A DNA stretch of 35,188 nt from Burkholderiales bacterium (lineage in GTDB: Bacteria; Pseudomonadota; Gammaproteobacteria; Burkholderiales; SG8-39). Under the pieces are notes generated by a model. That model was not told where the DNA came from and ran no database searches. It was given only the letters and a program-made list of their open reading frames with translations. Every line of letters starts with the position of its first letter. Position 1 is the stretch's first letter. Where the stretch lies: assembly GCA_027457185.1 (NCBI GenBank), contig DAIDTN010000136.1:1-35188 (forward strand), written 5' to 3'. This document shows positions 23,900-33,265 of the stretch, in pieces. Position numbers and translations under genes: made by a program.

Positions 23900-24823
23900 A
23901 TGCTGATATCCATACGCCCTATCCTGATCTGTGCCGGCCTGAGTCTGAGCTTGGCCAGCGTTGCCTACCCCGGCGAAGCCCTAGCGCGTCATCGCGCGGA
24001 AAGCGCCGCACATACGGCGCACAGGTTGTCGCTGCGCTCGGCGTCCGCGATCGTGCAGGACGCGGAAACCGGAGAGATTCTGTATGGCAAGAACGCGAAC
24101 ACGATAACGCCCATCGCCTCGATCACCAAGCTTATGACGGCGATGGTGATGCTGGACGCCGGAGTCGATCTCAATCAGGAGATCACCATATCGACCGCGG
24201 ACATGGATACGCTGCGCGGCACCCACTCGCGCCTGAAACCCGGCGCCACCCTGAGCCGCGACGAACTGCTGCGCCTGGCGCTGATGTCCTCGGAGAACCG
24301 CGCCGCCGCGGCCCTGGCGCGCACCACCTATCCGGGCGGCATCAAGCCGTTCCTGCGCGCGATGAATCAAAAGGCGCGGATGCTGGGCATGAACGATACC
24401 CACTTCGACGACGCCACCGGGCTCTCCGCCGCCAACGTGGCGAGCGCCGAGGATCTGGTCAAGATGGTGCGCGCCGCGCATCGCTACGCACTCATCCGCA
24501 AATACACCACTACGACCGGACACGAGGTCCGTGTTGCCGGCCGGCCACTGGCCTATCACAACACCGACCGGCTGGTGTCGAACGAAAGGTGGCACATAGG
24601 CCTGTCCAAGACCGGCTTCACCAATGATGCCGGCCACTGCCTGGTGCTGCAGGCGAAGCTGGCCGAGCGCCAGGTGATCATCGTGCTTCTGGATTCCTGG
24701 GGAAAATTCTCGCGCATCGGCGACGCCAACCGCATCAGGGCCTGGCTGGAAGCGAACGCCAGGCCGCATAACGCCGGCGTGCGCAGGGCAGCGCAAGATA
24801 CCGGCAGCCACGCGCCAGGCTGA
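23900..24823 (+). CDS. pbpG: D-alanyl-D-alanine endopeptidase (PBP7/PbpG type)
   Basis: A 307-residue periplasmic serine peptidase of the S11 (DacA/PbpG) family with a signal peptide (about residues 1-29). The three penicillin-binding motifs are intact: SITK with Ser74 and Lys77, SEN at 131-133, and KTG at 237-239. PBP7-type enzymes cut D-Ala-meso-DAP cross-links in peptidoglycan. The length without a C-terminal DacA domain and the TKLMTAMV and FTNDAGHCL context favour PbpG over DacA. ATG 23900 is preferred because AGGGAG stands 4 nt upstream; TTG 23885 is in frame but has no such site. Confidence 0.88.
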   Translation: MLISIRPILICAGLSLSLASVAYPGEALARHRAESAAHTAHRLSLRSASAIVQDAETGEILYGKNANTITPIASITKLMTAMVMLDAGVDLNQEITISTADMDTLRGTHSRLKPGATLSRDELLRLALMSSENRAAAALARTTYPGGIKPFLRAMNQKARMLGMNDTHFDDATGLSAANVASAEDLVKMVRAAHRYALIRKYTTTTGHEVRVAGRPLAYHNTDRLVSNERWHIGLSKTGFTNDAGHCLVLQAKLAERQVIIVLLDSWGKFSRIGDANRIRAWLEANARPHNAGVRRAAQDTGSHAPG

Positions 24824-24861
24824 GGCCCGGGGGCGGCGTAGGGGCATCCGTAACGCAACGA

Positions 24862-24894
24862 GGGAACCCGGGTGGGATCGGCAGGGTTCCACCC
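24862..24894 (+). other. Overlapping inverted repeats in the egtD leader
   Basis: GGAACCC (24863-24869) can pair with GGGTTCC (24884-24890), while GGGTGG (24870-24875) can pair with CCACCC (24889-24894). The two stems are interleaved and share two bases, so they exclude each other or form a pseudoknot. They lie about 90-120 nt before the egtD start, downstream of the PBP7 stop, with no T-run. They may be a regulatory leader or chance in GC-rich DNA. Confidence 0.2.
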
Positions 24895-24984
24895 CGACCT
24901 CGGCTCCTTGTGCTTGCCTGAGTCGGACCGCAGCAAAAAATGACGTTTGCTGCGGATTTCAAGCAATCTGCTGTCGAGGGACCG

Positions 24985-25971
24985 ATGGCACATCCGCAGC
25001 AGCGCCGAGACCTTGGGGTAGTTCGCTTCTACAATTTTCTGCCTGAAGCCACCTCCTTCCTGAGCGAGGTGCTGACCGGGCTGGCATTGCCGCGCAAGGC
25101 GCTGCCGCCGAAGTATTTCTACGACGCGCGCGGCTGCAGCCTGTTCGAACAGATCTGCGAACTGCCCGAGTACTATCCCACGCGCACCGAGCTCGCCATC
25201 ATGCGCGAGCATTCTGCCGCGATGGCGAAGTTCCTCGGCCCGGACTGCCAGCTGATCGAGTTCGGCAGCGGCTCGAGCCGAAAGACGAGCATCCTGATCG
25301 AACAACTGCGGCCACCGTTATACGTGCCCATCGATATCGCCGGCGAGGCGATGCAGGCGGCGGCTGCCGGCCTCGTTCAGGACTTTCCCTGGCTCAACAT
25401 CAACGGCGTGTGCGCCGACTACACCAGGGCGCTGACGCTACCGGTGTTCGTGGGCGTGCCGATCCGGAAAAAAGCGGTGTACTTCCCCGGGTCGACGATC
25501 GGCAATTTCACCCCGGAAGAGGCGATCGAATTCCTGCAGCTCGCCCGGCGCATGGTCGGCGCGGGCGGCGCGCTGCTGATCGGTGTCGACCTGAAAAAAG
25601 ACAAACCGGTGCTGGACGCCGCCTACAACGACGCGGCGGGCGTGACCGCCGCGTTCAACCTCAACTTGCTCGCGCGCATCAACCGCGAGCTGGGCGGGGA
25701 TTTCCAGCTGCAGCGATTTCGCCACCGGGCCTTCTACGACGAGGCCCTGGGCCGGATCGAGATGCACGTCGAAAGCCTGGCGGCGCAGTTCGTGCATGTA
25801 GGCGGCGAGCGCTTCAGCTTCGGCCAGGGCGAAACCATCCTTACCGAGATTTCCTGCAAGTACAGCGTGGATGAATTCCGCGCGGTGGCGCAACGCGCCG
25901 GCTTCGCGCCCGGTCATACCTGGACCGACGCCGCCAGACTGTTCAGCGTTCACGGGATGATCGCCGTCTAG
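24985..25971 (+). CDS. egtD: EgtD-like L-histidine N-alpha-methyltransferase
   Basis: A 328-residue SAM-dependent methyltransferase of the EgtD family (Methyltransf_33). It shows the family signature KYFYDARGCSLFEQICEL and PEYYPTRTE, the SAM loop IEFGSGSSRKT, VPIDIAGEAM, and VYFPGSTIGNF. EgtD trimethylates histidine to hercynine, the first step of ergothioneine synthesis. The partner EgtB is not adjacent in this window. ATG 24985 has GAGGGA 3 nt upstream; an in-frame ATG at 24940 has none. Ends in TAG at 25969-25971. Confidence 0.88.
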   Translation: MAHPQQRRDLGVVRFYNFLPEATSFLSEVLTGLALPRKALPPKYFYDARGCSLFEQICELPEYYPTRTELAIMREHSAAMAKFLGPDCQLIEFGSGSSRKTSILIEQLRPPLYVPIDIAGEAMQAAAAGLVQDFPWLNINGVCADYTRALTLPVFVGVPIRKKAVYFPGSTIGNFTPEEAIEFLQLARRMVGAGGALLIGVDLKKDKPVLDAAYNDAAGVTAAFNLNLLARINRELGGDFQLQRFRHRAFYDEALGRIEMHVESLAAQFVHVGGERFSFGQGETILTEISCKYSVDEFRAVAQRAGFAPGHTWTDAARLFSVHGMIAV

Positions 25972-26062
25972 CGCCGTCCTAGGCGCTATAATTCGCGCAA
26001 AGGTCTGAATCCCAGCGCGTACGGGGTGCGGCTTCGCGCGCTGTTCGGAACAAAGGCAAAGC

Positions 26063-28621
26063 ATGCTATCGGGCACTAGATTCAATCTCGAGGTCAATCC
26101 GAAAATTCCGCAGAGGCTGGCGCGCCTGGAGGAGCTGGCCAACAATCTTTGGTACAGCTGGGACATCATGCCCACGCGGGCGCTGTTTTCGCGCCTGGAT
26201 CCGGTCTTGTGGAACACGGTGGGACACAGCCCCAAGGCCCTGCTCAAGCGTATCGATCAGCGGTGCCTGACCGACGCGGCCGAAGACAAGCTGTTTATCG
26301 ACAACTACAATCGCGTGCTTTCGGCATACGACAGCTATCATGGCGAGCAGACGCGCCGCGACGCCGCGGAGGCGCCGCTCGCGCAAACCGAGCTGGTTGC
26401 CTATTTCTGCGCAGAGTTCGGATTCCACGAAAGCCTGCCGATCTATTCGGGCGGCCTCGGCATACTTGCCGGCGATCACTGCAAGACCGCGAGCGACATG
26501 CGCCTGCCTTTCGTCGGCGTCGGGCTGCTCTACCGGCAGGGATATTTCTCCCAGACCATCGACAGCCACGGCAATCAAAGGGCTACCTACCTGGATTCGG
26601 ATTTCGAGGATCTGCCGATCACGCCGGTGCAGCGCGAGGACAGTTCCGAATTGAAAGTCGGCGTCGAGTTTCCCGGGCGCGAGGTGACGGCGAAAGTGTG
26701 GCGCGCGCGCGTCGGCAACGTGAACCTGTACCTGCTCGACACCGACATCGAGGAAAACACGGCGCACGACCGCAATATCGCGCACCAGCTCTACGGCGGC
26801 GATCGCACCACCCGCATTGAGCAGGAGATCGTGCTCGGCGTCGGCGGAGTGCGCGCGCTCGCCGCGCTCGGACTCAAGCCCACCGTCTGGCACATCAATG
26901 AAGGGCATGCGGCGTTCCTGATTCTGGAGCGCCTGCGCACCCTGGTGCACCAGGGCCTGGATTTTGCCGGTGCGCTAGAGGCAGTGGCATGCAACACGGC
27001 GTTTACCACCCACACACCAGTGCCCGCGGGACATGATCATTTCTCCGCGCAAATGTTGCTGCACTATTTTCAAGGCTATTGCGACGAGCTGGGGGTTCCC
27101 GGCGAACAGCTGCTGTCGCTCGGGATGGGGCCGGGCGCGAGCGAATTCAATATGACCACCCTGGCCGTGCGCGGCTCGCGCTTCCACAACGGAGTTTCCA
27201 AGATTCATGGCGGCGTTTCCGCGCGCATATTGGCGGACCTGTGGCCGCAGATTCCGCCGGAAGAAAATCCGATCACATCGATCACCAACGGCGTGCACGT
27301 GCCGACCTTCCTCTCGCCGGAATGGGCCGAAGCATTCGACCATTTCCTCGGTTACGGCTGGAGCCGCAGGCTGGGCGACCAGAGTTGCTGGGACCAGATC
27401 AACGAAGTGCCGGATCATGTTTTCTGGAGCACCCGCCAGCACCTGAAGTCGCAGTTGATGCACCTGGTGCGCTATCGCCTGCGCGAGCAGAACGCGCGCA
27501 ACCAGGGCAGCGAAGCGCACCTGGACCGTCTTCTGAGCCTGTGCGATCCGGACAACCCGACGGTGCTGATCATTGGCTTCGGCCGCCGCTTCGCGACCTA
27601 CAAGCGGGCGACGCTGCTGTTCGAGAATCTCGACTGGCTGCGTCAGTTGCTCGGCGATCCCTTGCGTCCGGTGCTGTTTCTGTTTGCCGGCAAGGCGCAC
27701 CCGGCCGACGTGCCCGGGCAGGACTTGATCAGGCGGGTGATGCAGGTGGCGCAGATGCCCGAGTTCGAAGGCAAGATACTGCTGATCGAAGGCTATGACC
27801 TGCGCCTCGGCCGGCGCATGGTTTCCGGCGTCGATGTCTGGCTCAACAATCCGGTGTACCCGCTCGAGGCCTCCGGCACCTCGGGTATGAAGGCGGCGAT
27901 GAATGGCGTAGTCAATCTGTCGGTGCTCGACGGCTGGTGGGGCGAAGGCTACGACGGCACCAACGGCTGGGCGATCAAACCGGCCGCTGCCGGCCTGGAC
28001 GAGGCGAGCCGGAATCGGGAGGAAGTGCGCACCTTGTACGAAATCCTGCAGGACCACGTCATTCCGCTTTACTACAAGCGCGAAAGCTGCGGCTACTCGC
28101 CCGAATGGGTGAAGCTGGCGAAGCGCTCCATCTCCAGCCTTATGCCGCGCTTCAATTCTGCGCGCATGCTGGGGGAATACGTCGCCAAATGCTATCTGCC
28201 GGCCGCGCGCCAGGGCCGGCTCTATGCCGAGAACCAGTTCGAGGTCGCGCGCTCGATTGCCGCCTGGAAGTCGCGCGTGCGCCGGGCTTGGCCGGGGGTG
28301 ACGATACGCAGGCTGGATATGCCGAAGAAGCGCATCGACTTCGGCGACAGCGTGCGCATCGAAGCAACGCTGAGTTTGAACCACTTGAATCCGGAAGACG
28401 TGGCGGTGGAACTGCTGATGAGTCGTATCGGCGCGCCGGACGAAGAAGAGACGACGAGCTACCGCTTCGTCGCGCAAGGCGCCGATGCAAGTGGCGAGCA
28501 CCATTTTGTTCTGGAGCTCGCGCCGGAGCTGTGCGGAAGGCTGGATATGCGCATCCGCGCCTATCCCTGCCATGGGTCGCTGACCCATCCGCTCGAATTA
28601 GGGCTGATGATCTGGGCTTGA
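26063..28621 (+). CDS. glgP: Glycogen/alpha-glucan phosphorylase (GT35, DUF3417-type)
   Basis: An 852-residue phosphorylase of the alpha-glucan family type, with the N-terminal DUF3417 region (about residues 10-125: RLEELANNLWYSWD) and the GT35 catalytic part (ELVAYFCAEFGFHESLPIYSGGLGILAGDH; HINEGHAAF; GFGRRFATYKRA; PLEASGTSGMKAAMNG). Lys610 in the last motif is the pyridoxal-phosphate lysine. It releases glucose-1-phosphate from glycogen. ATG 26063 has AAAGG upstream. TATAAT at 25987-25992 is a possible -10, but no good -35 precedes it. It opens the glycogen cluster, facing glgA, which is on the opposite strand. Confidence 0.93.
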   Translation: MLSGTRFNLEVNPKIPQRLARLEELANNLWYSWDIMPTRALFSRLDPVLWNTVGHSPKALLKRIDQRCLTDAAEDKLFIDNYNRVLSAYDSYHGEQTRRDAAEAPLAQTELVAYFCAEFGFHESLPIYSGGLGILAGDHCKTASDMRLPFVGVGLLYRQGYFSQTIDSHGNQRATYLDSDFEDLPITPVQREDSSELKVGVEFPGREVTAKVWRARVGNVNLYLLDTDIEENTAHDRNIAHQLYGGDRTTRIEQEIVLGVGGVRALAALGLKPTVWHINEGHAAFLILERLRTLVHQGLDFAGALEAVACNTAFTTHTPVPAGHDHFSAQMLLHYFQGYCDELGVPGEQLLSLGMGPGASEFNMTTLAVRGSRFHNGVSKIHGGVSARILADLWPQIPPEENPITSITNGVHVPTFLSPEWAEAFDHFLGYGWSRRLGDQSCWDQINEVPDHVFWSTRQHLKSQLMHLVRYRLREQNARNQGSEAHLDRLLSLCDPDNPTVLIIGFGRRFATYKRATLLFENLDWLRQLLGDPLRPVLFLFAGKAHPADVPGQDLIRRVMQVAQMPEFEGKILLIEGYDLRLGRRMVSGVDVWLNNPVYPLEASGTSGMKAAMNGVVNLSVLDGWWGEGYDGTNGWAIKPAAAGLDEASRNREEVRTLYEILQDHVIPLYYKRESCGYSPEWVKLAKRSISSLMPRFNSARMLGEYVAKCYLPAARQGRLYAENQFEVARSIAAWKSRVRRAWPGVTIRRLDMPKKRIDFGDSVRIEATLSLNHLNPEDVAVELLMSRIGAPDEEETTSYRFVAQGADASGEHHFVLELAPELCGRLDMRIRAYPCHGSLTHPLELGLMIWA

Positions 28622-28713
28622 ATACCGGCTGGGCCGCGCTTGGCGCGTGCCCCGGCGCAGCCGCAACGCAAGGTGGAGCGATGCGCAATATTAATCCGCG
28701 GTTGAACGATGGC

Positions 28714-30207
28714 TTACCGGCCCTGAGCCAGCCCTGCGTAAATTCCGGCGTAGCGGCGCGCGCTCGCGTTCCAGCCGAAATCCCTCGCCATGCCGTTCCG
28801 CTGCAGCGCGGGCCAGGTCGCGCCTTCGCGCCAGACGCTCGCCGCGCGTGCTACCGCGGCGAGCAGCGCCGCGGCACTGGGCTCGCAAAAAACGAACCCA
28901 CTGGCGCTGCCGTCGGCGAGCGTAGCCGGATTGCAGTCGACGACTGTGTCGGCGAGTCCGCCGGTTGCGCGCACGATCGGCGGTGTGCCGTAGCGCTGGC
29001 TGTACATCTGGTTCATGCCGCAGGGCTCGAAGCGCGAGGGCATGAGGAAGGCGTCGGCGCCGGCTTCGATCAGGTGTGCAAGCGTTTCGTCAAAGCCGAT
29101 GGTCGCGCTCGCCGCGCGCGGATAGCTCTGCGCCAGCGCGGCAAAGCCGCGCTAGAGGCCGGGATCGCCGCTGCCGAGCAGCACCAGCTGTGCGGGCAGC
29201 GCCAGCAGCTGCGGTGCGATCTCGAGCAACCAATCGAGTCCTTTTTGCTCGGTGAGCCGGCTGACCACGGCAAACAGCGCCAACTCGGGCGTCGCCGCCA
29301 GACCGAGACGCCGCTGCAAGGCTTGTTTGTTGCCGGCCTTGGCGGCGAGCGTGTCGGCACTGTAGCGGCATTCGATCAAGGGATCGGTGGCCGGGTTCCA
29401 CAATCCGGTATCGATGCCGTTGAGTATGCCGTGGAGGCTGGCCTTGCGCGCGGTGAGCAATCCATGCAGGCCGAAGCCGAGGGTTTCGCTTTGGATTTCC
29501 AGCGCATAGCCCGGGCTGACGGTGCTGATCGCGTCGGCGAATTGCAGGCCGGCCTTCAGAAACGAAAGCTTGCCGTAATATTCGACACCGTCCGGTTGAA
29601 AGCTGTCGGGCGGGAGGCCGAGCGCGGCGACCACTTCCGGCCCGAATATCCCTTGAAACCCGAGATTGTGTATGGTCAGCAGCGTCGCCGCGCGCGCGCC
29701 AGAGGCGTGGTGCAGGTATGCCGGGGCGAGGCCGGTCTGCCACTAGTTGCAGTGGAGCACTTGCGGATACCATGCGAGCGGGCTGTCTGCGCTGCCAAGC
29801 AGCGCGGCGACGCGCGACAACAGGCCGAAGCGCAGTGCGTTGTCGCTCCAGTCGCTGCCGGTTTGATTCTGATAGGGTCCGCCGGGACGGTCATAGAATT
29901 CGGGGCAGTCGAGCAGGTACAGAGGTACGCCCGAGGTCGTATTTCCCTGGAGCAGTCTCGATGCCGGCAGGCCCGCGCTGGGCGCGAGGCGCGCAATCTC
30001 GCGGCACCCGGGCAACTGTGCGAGCACCACGCGGTAGCCCGGCAGCAGGATCCTGGCGTCGATGTCGAGCGCGACCAGCGCGGCGGGCAGGGCCGCACTG
30101 ACATCGCCGAGGCCGCCAGTTTTCACCAGTGGGGCGCATTCGGAGGTGGCGAACAGGACGCGCAGTGGGCTCGGGTTCGCGGCTGTAGCGGAAGTGGCGG
30201 GAGGCAT
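28714..30207 (-). pseudogene. glgA: Glycogen synthase, reading frame interrupted by two in-frame TAG codons
   Basis: The frame spans 498 codons, the usual length for bacterial GlgA (GT5), and is collinear throughout: the opening SECAPLVKTGGLGDV (ADP-glucose site), TIHNLGFQG, TVSPGYALEIQ, LNGIDTGLWNP, the C-terminal nucleotide-sugar region MPSRFEPCGMNQMYSQRYGTPP and GGLADTV. Two TAG codons break it: at 29745-29743, where the family has Asp in HCN-D-WQTGLAPAY, and at 29154-29152, where it has Glu in GSGDP-LE-RGF. No frameshift or lost domain was found. Unless the stops are read through or are sequence errors, only the first 154 residues can be made from the 5' end. ATG 30207 has a poor ribosome binding site. 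Ends in TAA. Confidence 0.85.
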
Positions 30208-30305
30208 GGAGGTGGATCGCGGCGCCGTCAGAAGGCATTGCTGAAGGGCGCAATATTAGCAGGGGTTCGGATTTCCGACCCAGTGCTCGCATTGCCTGGA
30301 TTGGC

Positions 30306-31292
30306 ATGATCCTCGCCGGCGACATCGGCGGAACCAAAGCGCTGCTCATGCTCGCGGCAGTGCGTCATGGCCGGCTGGCACCGCTCCTGGAGCGGCGCTA
30401 CGCTGTCGCCTCCTTTGCCGATTTTTCCGCCATGCTCACGCGCTTTGTCGATGAATGCCGCGCGCATCGTGGGCGCAAGACGCGCGTTGCCAGCGCTTGT
30501 TTCGGCGCAGCCGGGCCGGCGTCGGGCAATCGCATCCAAATGACCAACCTGCCCTGGCGTCTGGATGCCAGGGCAATCGCGGCGCAGTTCGGCATCGCCC
30601 GCGTGCTGCTGGTAAATGATTTCGCGGCCGCCGCCGCGGGAGTCGAAGCCCTGACCCCTGGCGACTGTGCGACGCTGCAGCGCGGCGAGCCCTTGCCTCA
30701 GGCAGCGCGCGTCGTGATCGGCGCGGGTACCGGCCTCGGCGTGGCGTATGCTCTGCCGCAGGCCAAGCGCTACCGCATCATCGCCGGAGAAGGCGGACAC
30801 GCCGGTTTCGCCCCCGCGGATGAGGAGCAGATGCGGCTGTGGCAGGCGCTGCACGCGCGCTTCGACCGCGTCAGCGCGGAGCACGTCGTTTCGGGACCGG
30901 GCCTGGTGCGCATCTACGAAATCCTGCGCACCGAGCTGCCCGAGGCGCCGGCATTGCGCGAGAGCGTGCGCACCGAAGGCGCAGCCGCGATCAGCCGCCA
31001 TGCCCTGGAACAAGGCGATCCGCTGGCCTGCCGGGCGCTGGACCTGTTCATCGCCTGTTACGGCGCGGCGGCAGGCGATCACGCTCTCGCCGTCACCGCG
31101 CGCGGCGGCGTCTATATCGCCGGCGGCATCGCGCGGAAAATCCTAAGCCGGCTCGCGGCCGGCGGTTTCATGGCGGCGTTTAACGCCCAGGGCGTGCATG
31201 CGCAGTTAAATCTCAGGGTTCCGGTGCAGGTGGTTACCACCGAGCGCCTCGGGCTGCTGGGTGCGGCGCTGATTGCGGCACGCGGCCAATAG
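30306..31292 (+). CDS. glk: Glucokinase (Glk family)
   Basis: A 328-residue sugar kinase of the bacterial Glk family: phosphate-binding DIGGTKALL (residues 6-14), catalytic VNDFAAAA (about 101-108), GAGTGLGVAY (about 140-149), the family motif GEGGHAGFAP, and GGVYIAGGIA near the C-terminus. It phosphorylates glucose to glucose-6-phosphate, feeding released glucose back towards glycogen or glycolysis. It is divergent from glgA with 98 nt between them. ATG 30306 has a weak ribosome binding site. Ends in TAG. Confidence 0.93.
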   Translation: MILAGDIGGTKALLMLAAVRHGRLAPLLERRYAVASFADFSAMLTRFVDECRAHRGRKTRVASACFGAAGPASGNRIQMTNLPWRLDARAIAAQFGIARVLLVNDFAAAAAGVEALTPGDCATLQRGEPLPQAARVVIGAGTGLGVAYALPQAKRYRIIAGEGGHAGFAPADEEQMRLWQALHARFDRVSAEHVVSGPGLVRIYEILRTELPEAPALRESVRTEGAAAISRHALEQGDPLACRALDLFIACYGAAAGDHALAVTARGGVYIAGGIARKILSRLAAGGFMAAFNAQGVHAQLNLRVPVQVVTTERLGLLGAALIAARGQ

Positions 31293-31321
31293 ACCCTGGA
31301 AATTTCGCGCCCCGGTCCCCA

Positions 31322-31369
31322 GGTGACATGATAATTGTCAATTGTCGGCCCGCCCTTGGCCGCTATGCT
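31322..31369 (+). promoter_or_regulatory. Putative promoter of the DUF2934 gene with overlapping inverted repeat
   Basis: TTGTCG (31342-31347) and TATGCT (31364-31369) are 16 nt apart and precede ATG 31407 by about 30 nt after a start near 31376. Just upstream, TGACA and TGTCA within 31324-31340 form an inverted repeat with a 7-nt spacer (TGACATGATAATTGTCA) next to the -35. This AT-rich patch stands out in the GC-rich surroundings and may be an operator. Sequence-only call. Confidence 0.35.
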
Positions 31370-31406
31370 CTGATCGAGTGGTAACTGCACGAACAGGAGG
31401 TCGGCC

Positions 31407-31691
31407 ATGTCAAGCATACAGACACGTACACCGAGATCCAAGGCGGCGTCAAAGGCCACGCTACCGTCCAAGGCCCTGGCGCGTGCGCCGCTGGTCGCTG
31501 CAAAATCGAACAAGGGCAATGCGGAGGCCCGTCCGGGTTCGGCTCCGCCCCTTGATGCGCAGGAGCGCGACCGGCTGATTGCGCGGGCCGCATATTTCCG
31601 CGCCGAAAAGCGTGGCTTTGCCCCGGGCTGCGAGTTGCAGGACTGGATCGAGGCCGAGGCGGAAGTGCTGCGGCTGAGCGGCGGGCATTAG
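31407..31691 (+). CDS. DUF2934-domain protein
   Basis: A 94-residue protein. The first 45 residues are basic, Ala/Ser/Lys-rich and probably disordered. Residues about 50-90 (RDRLIARAAYFRAEKRGFAPGCELQDWIEAEAEVL) form the DUF2934 domain, a short helical domain of unknown function often found beside glycogen metabolism genes, as here. A very good ribosome binding site (AGGAGG, 6 nt before the ATG) suggests strong translation. Ends in TAG 60 nt before glgC. Confidence 0.85.
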   Translation: MSSIQTRTPRSKAASKATLPSKALARAPLVAAKSNKGNAEARPGSAPPLDAQERDRLIARAAYFRAEKRGFAPGCELQDWIEAEAEVLRLSGGH

Positions 31692-31751
31692 CGCCGCGCT
31701 GGGCGAGGCGCGGGTTCTAAGTCCGGCGCGAAAGAGTGGAGCTTAGGATCG

Positions 31752-33107
31752 ATGGGTGTCGCCGAAATAGGCATCAAGGGTCATATGAGCGGCTTCGACC
31801 AGGGCGGTGAGGCGGCCGATCGCGCCGGCAACGTAAGGCCGGAGCGAATCGAGCTTCGAAATCTTGCCCATGACACGCTCGCCATCGTTCTCGCCGGCGG
31901 CCGCGGTTCGCGACTGGCGGAACTCACCGACTGGCGCGCCAAGCCGGCGGTGCCCTTCGGCGGCAAGTTCCGCATCATCGATTTCGCCCTCTCCAATTGC
32001 GTCAATTCAGGCATCCGGCGGATCGGCGTTTGCACGCAATACAAGGCGCAGAGCCTGATCCGGCACCTGCAGCGCGGCTGGAGTTTCCTCGACGGTCGCT
32101 TCGAAGAGTTCGTCGAACTGCTGCCGGCGCAGCAGCGCGTCACCGCCGACTGGTACCGTGGCACCGCCGACGCGGTGTACCAGAACATCGACATCCTGCG
32201 CCGCCACCGCAGAAAATACGTGCTGATCCTCGCCGGGGACCATGTCTACAAAATGGACTACGCGCGCATGCTCGCCGACCATTTGGCCAGCGGCGCGGTC
32301 ATGACCGTTGCCTGCATCGAGGTGCCGCTGGCCGACGCGAGCCAGTTCGGGGTGATGAGCGTGGACGTCAATGGGCGCATCAGCGCATTCGACGAGAAGC
32401 CGGCACGGCCGGCGGCCATGCCCGGCGATCCGGACAGGGCGCTCGCGAGCATGGGCATTTACGTGTTCGACGAGGGGTTCCTGTATGAGCAGCTGATTCG
32501 CGATGCCGAAACCGGCGATTCCAGCCACGACTTCGGCAAGGACCTCATTCCCTGGATGATCAAATCCGGATTGCATGTGCATGCTCACCGCTTCCGCGAC
32601 AGCTGCGTCAACATGAGCAAGGGCGCGCCCTACTGGCGTGACGTGGGCACGCTCGACGCATACTGGCAAGCGAACATGGAATTGACGCGGGTGGTGCCCG
32701 ATCTCAATCTGTACGACGTCGACTGGCCGATCTGGACTTATCAGGAGCAGATGCCACCGGCGAAATTCGTATTCGATGACGACGGCCGGCGCGGCATGGC
32801 GGTCGATTCGCTGATATCCGGCGGCTGTATCGTCAGCGGCTCGACGGTGCGGCGCTCGGTGCTGTTTTCCAACGTGCGCGTGCAGGACTTCTGCGATATC
32901 GAGGATTGTGTGATCCTGCCGAACGTGGAAATAGGCAATAATGTGACCCTGCGGCGGGCGATAGTGGACAAACACTGCCGTCTACCCGACGGGCTGACTG
33001 CGGGCGTAAATCCGGAGGCGGACCGCAAGCGCTTTCATGTCACCGAGCGCGGGGTGACTGTGATTGTCCCGGAAAGCCTGGGCCAGCGCGTACACCATCT
33101 GCGCTAA
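31752..33107 (+). CDS. glgC: Glucose-1-phosphate adenylyltransferase
   Basis: A 451-residue ADP-glucose pyrophosphorylase: nucleotide-binding LAGGRGSRLAELT, KPAVPFGGKFRIIDFALSNC, WYRGTADAVYQN, AGDHVYKMDY and FDEKP, then a left-handed beta-helix C-terminus with VSGSTVRRSVLFSNV and LPNVEIGNN repeats. It makes ADP-glucose, the substrate of glycogen synthase, so it depends on the broken glgA (or another synthase) for a pathway. ATG 31752 has TTAGGA upstream; ATG 31785 (AAGGG upstream) is a possible shorter start. Confidence 0.94.
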   Translation: MGVAEIGIKGHMSGFDQGGEAADRAGNVRPERIELRNLAHDTLAIVLAGGRGSRLAELTDWRAKPAVPFGGKFRIIDFALSNCVNSGIRRIGVCTQYKAQSLIRHLQRGWSFLDGRFEEFVELLPAQQRVTADWYRGTADAVYQNIDILRRHRRKYVLILAGDHVYKMDYARMLADHLASGAVMTVACIEVPLADASQFGVMSVDVNGRISAFDEKPARPAAMPGDPDRALASMGIYVFDEGFLYEQLIRDAETGDSSHDFGKDLIPWMIKSGLHVHAHRFRDSCVNMSKGAPYWRDVGTLDAYWQANMELTRVVPDLNLYDVDWPIWTYQEQMPPAKFVFDDDGRRGMAVDSLISGGCIVSGSTVRRSVLFSNVRVQDFCDIEDCVILPNVEIGNNVTLRRAIVDKHCRLPDGLTAGVNPEADRKRFHVTERGVTVIVPESLGQRVHHLR

Positions 33108-33265
33108 AGGGATGCGCCAAGTGCGGGACGGGAACGAAGATGCTGCGCCGGTTTCCTCCGCCCCCTTGCATATTCCAGAAGCCGGAGGCGCTTGCGGGTG
33201 AAACAGCATGTGAACGTTGATCGGCGCCTGGCCGGTCCGGTCGCGTTTCAATTGGCGCCCTGCGG

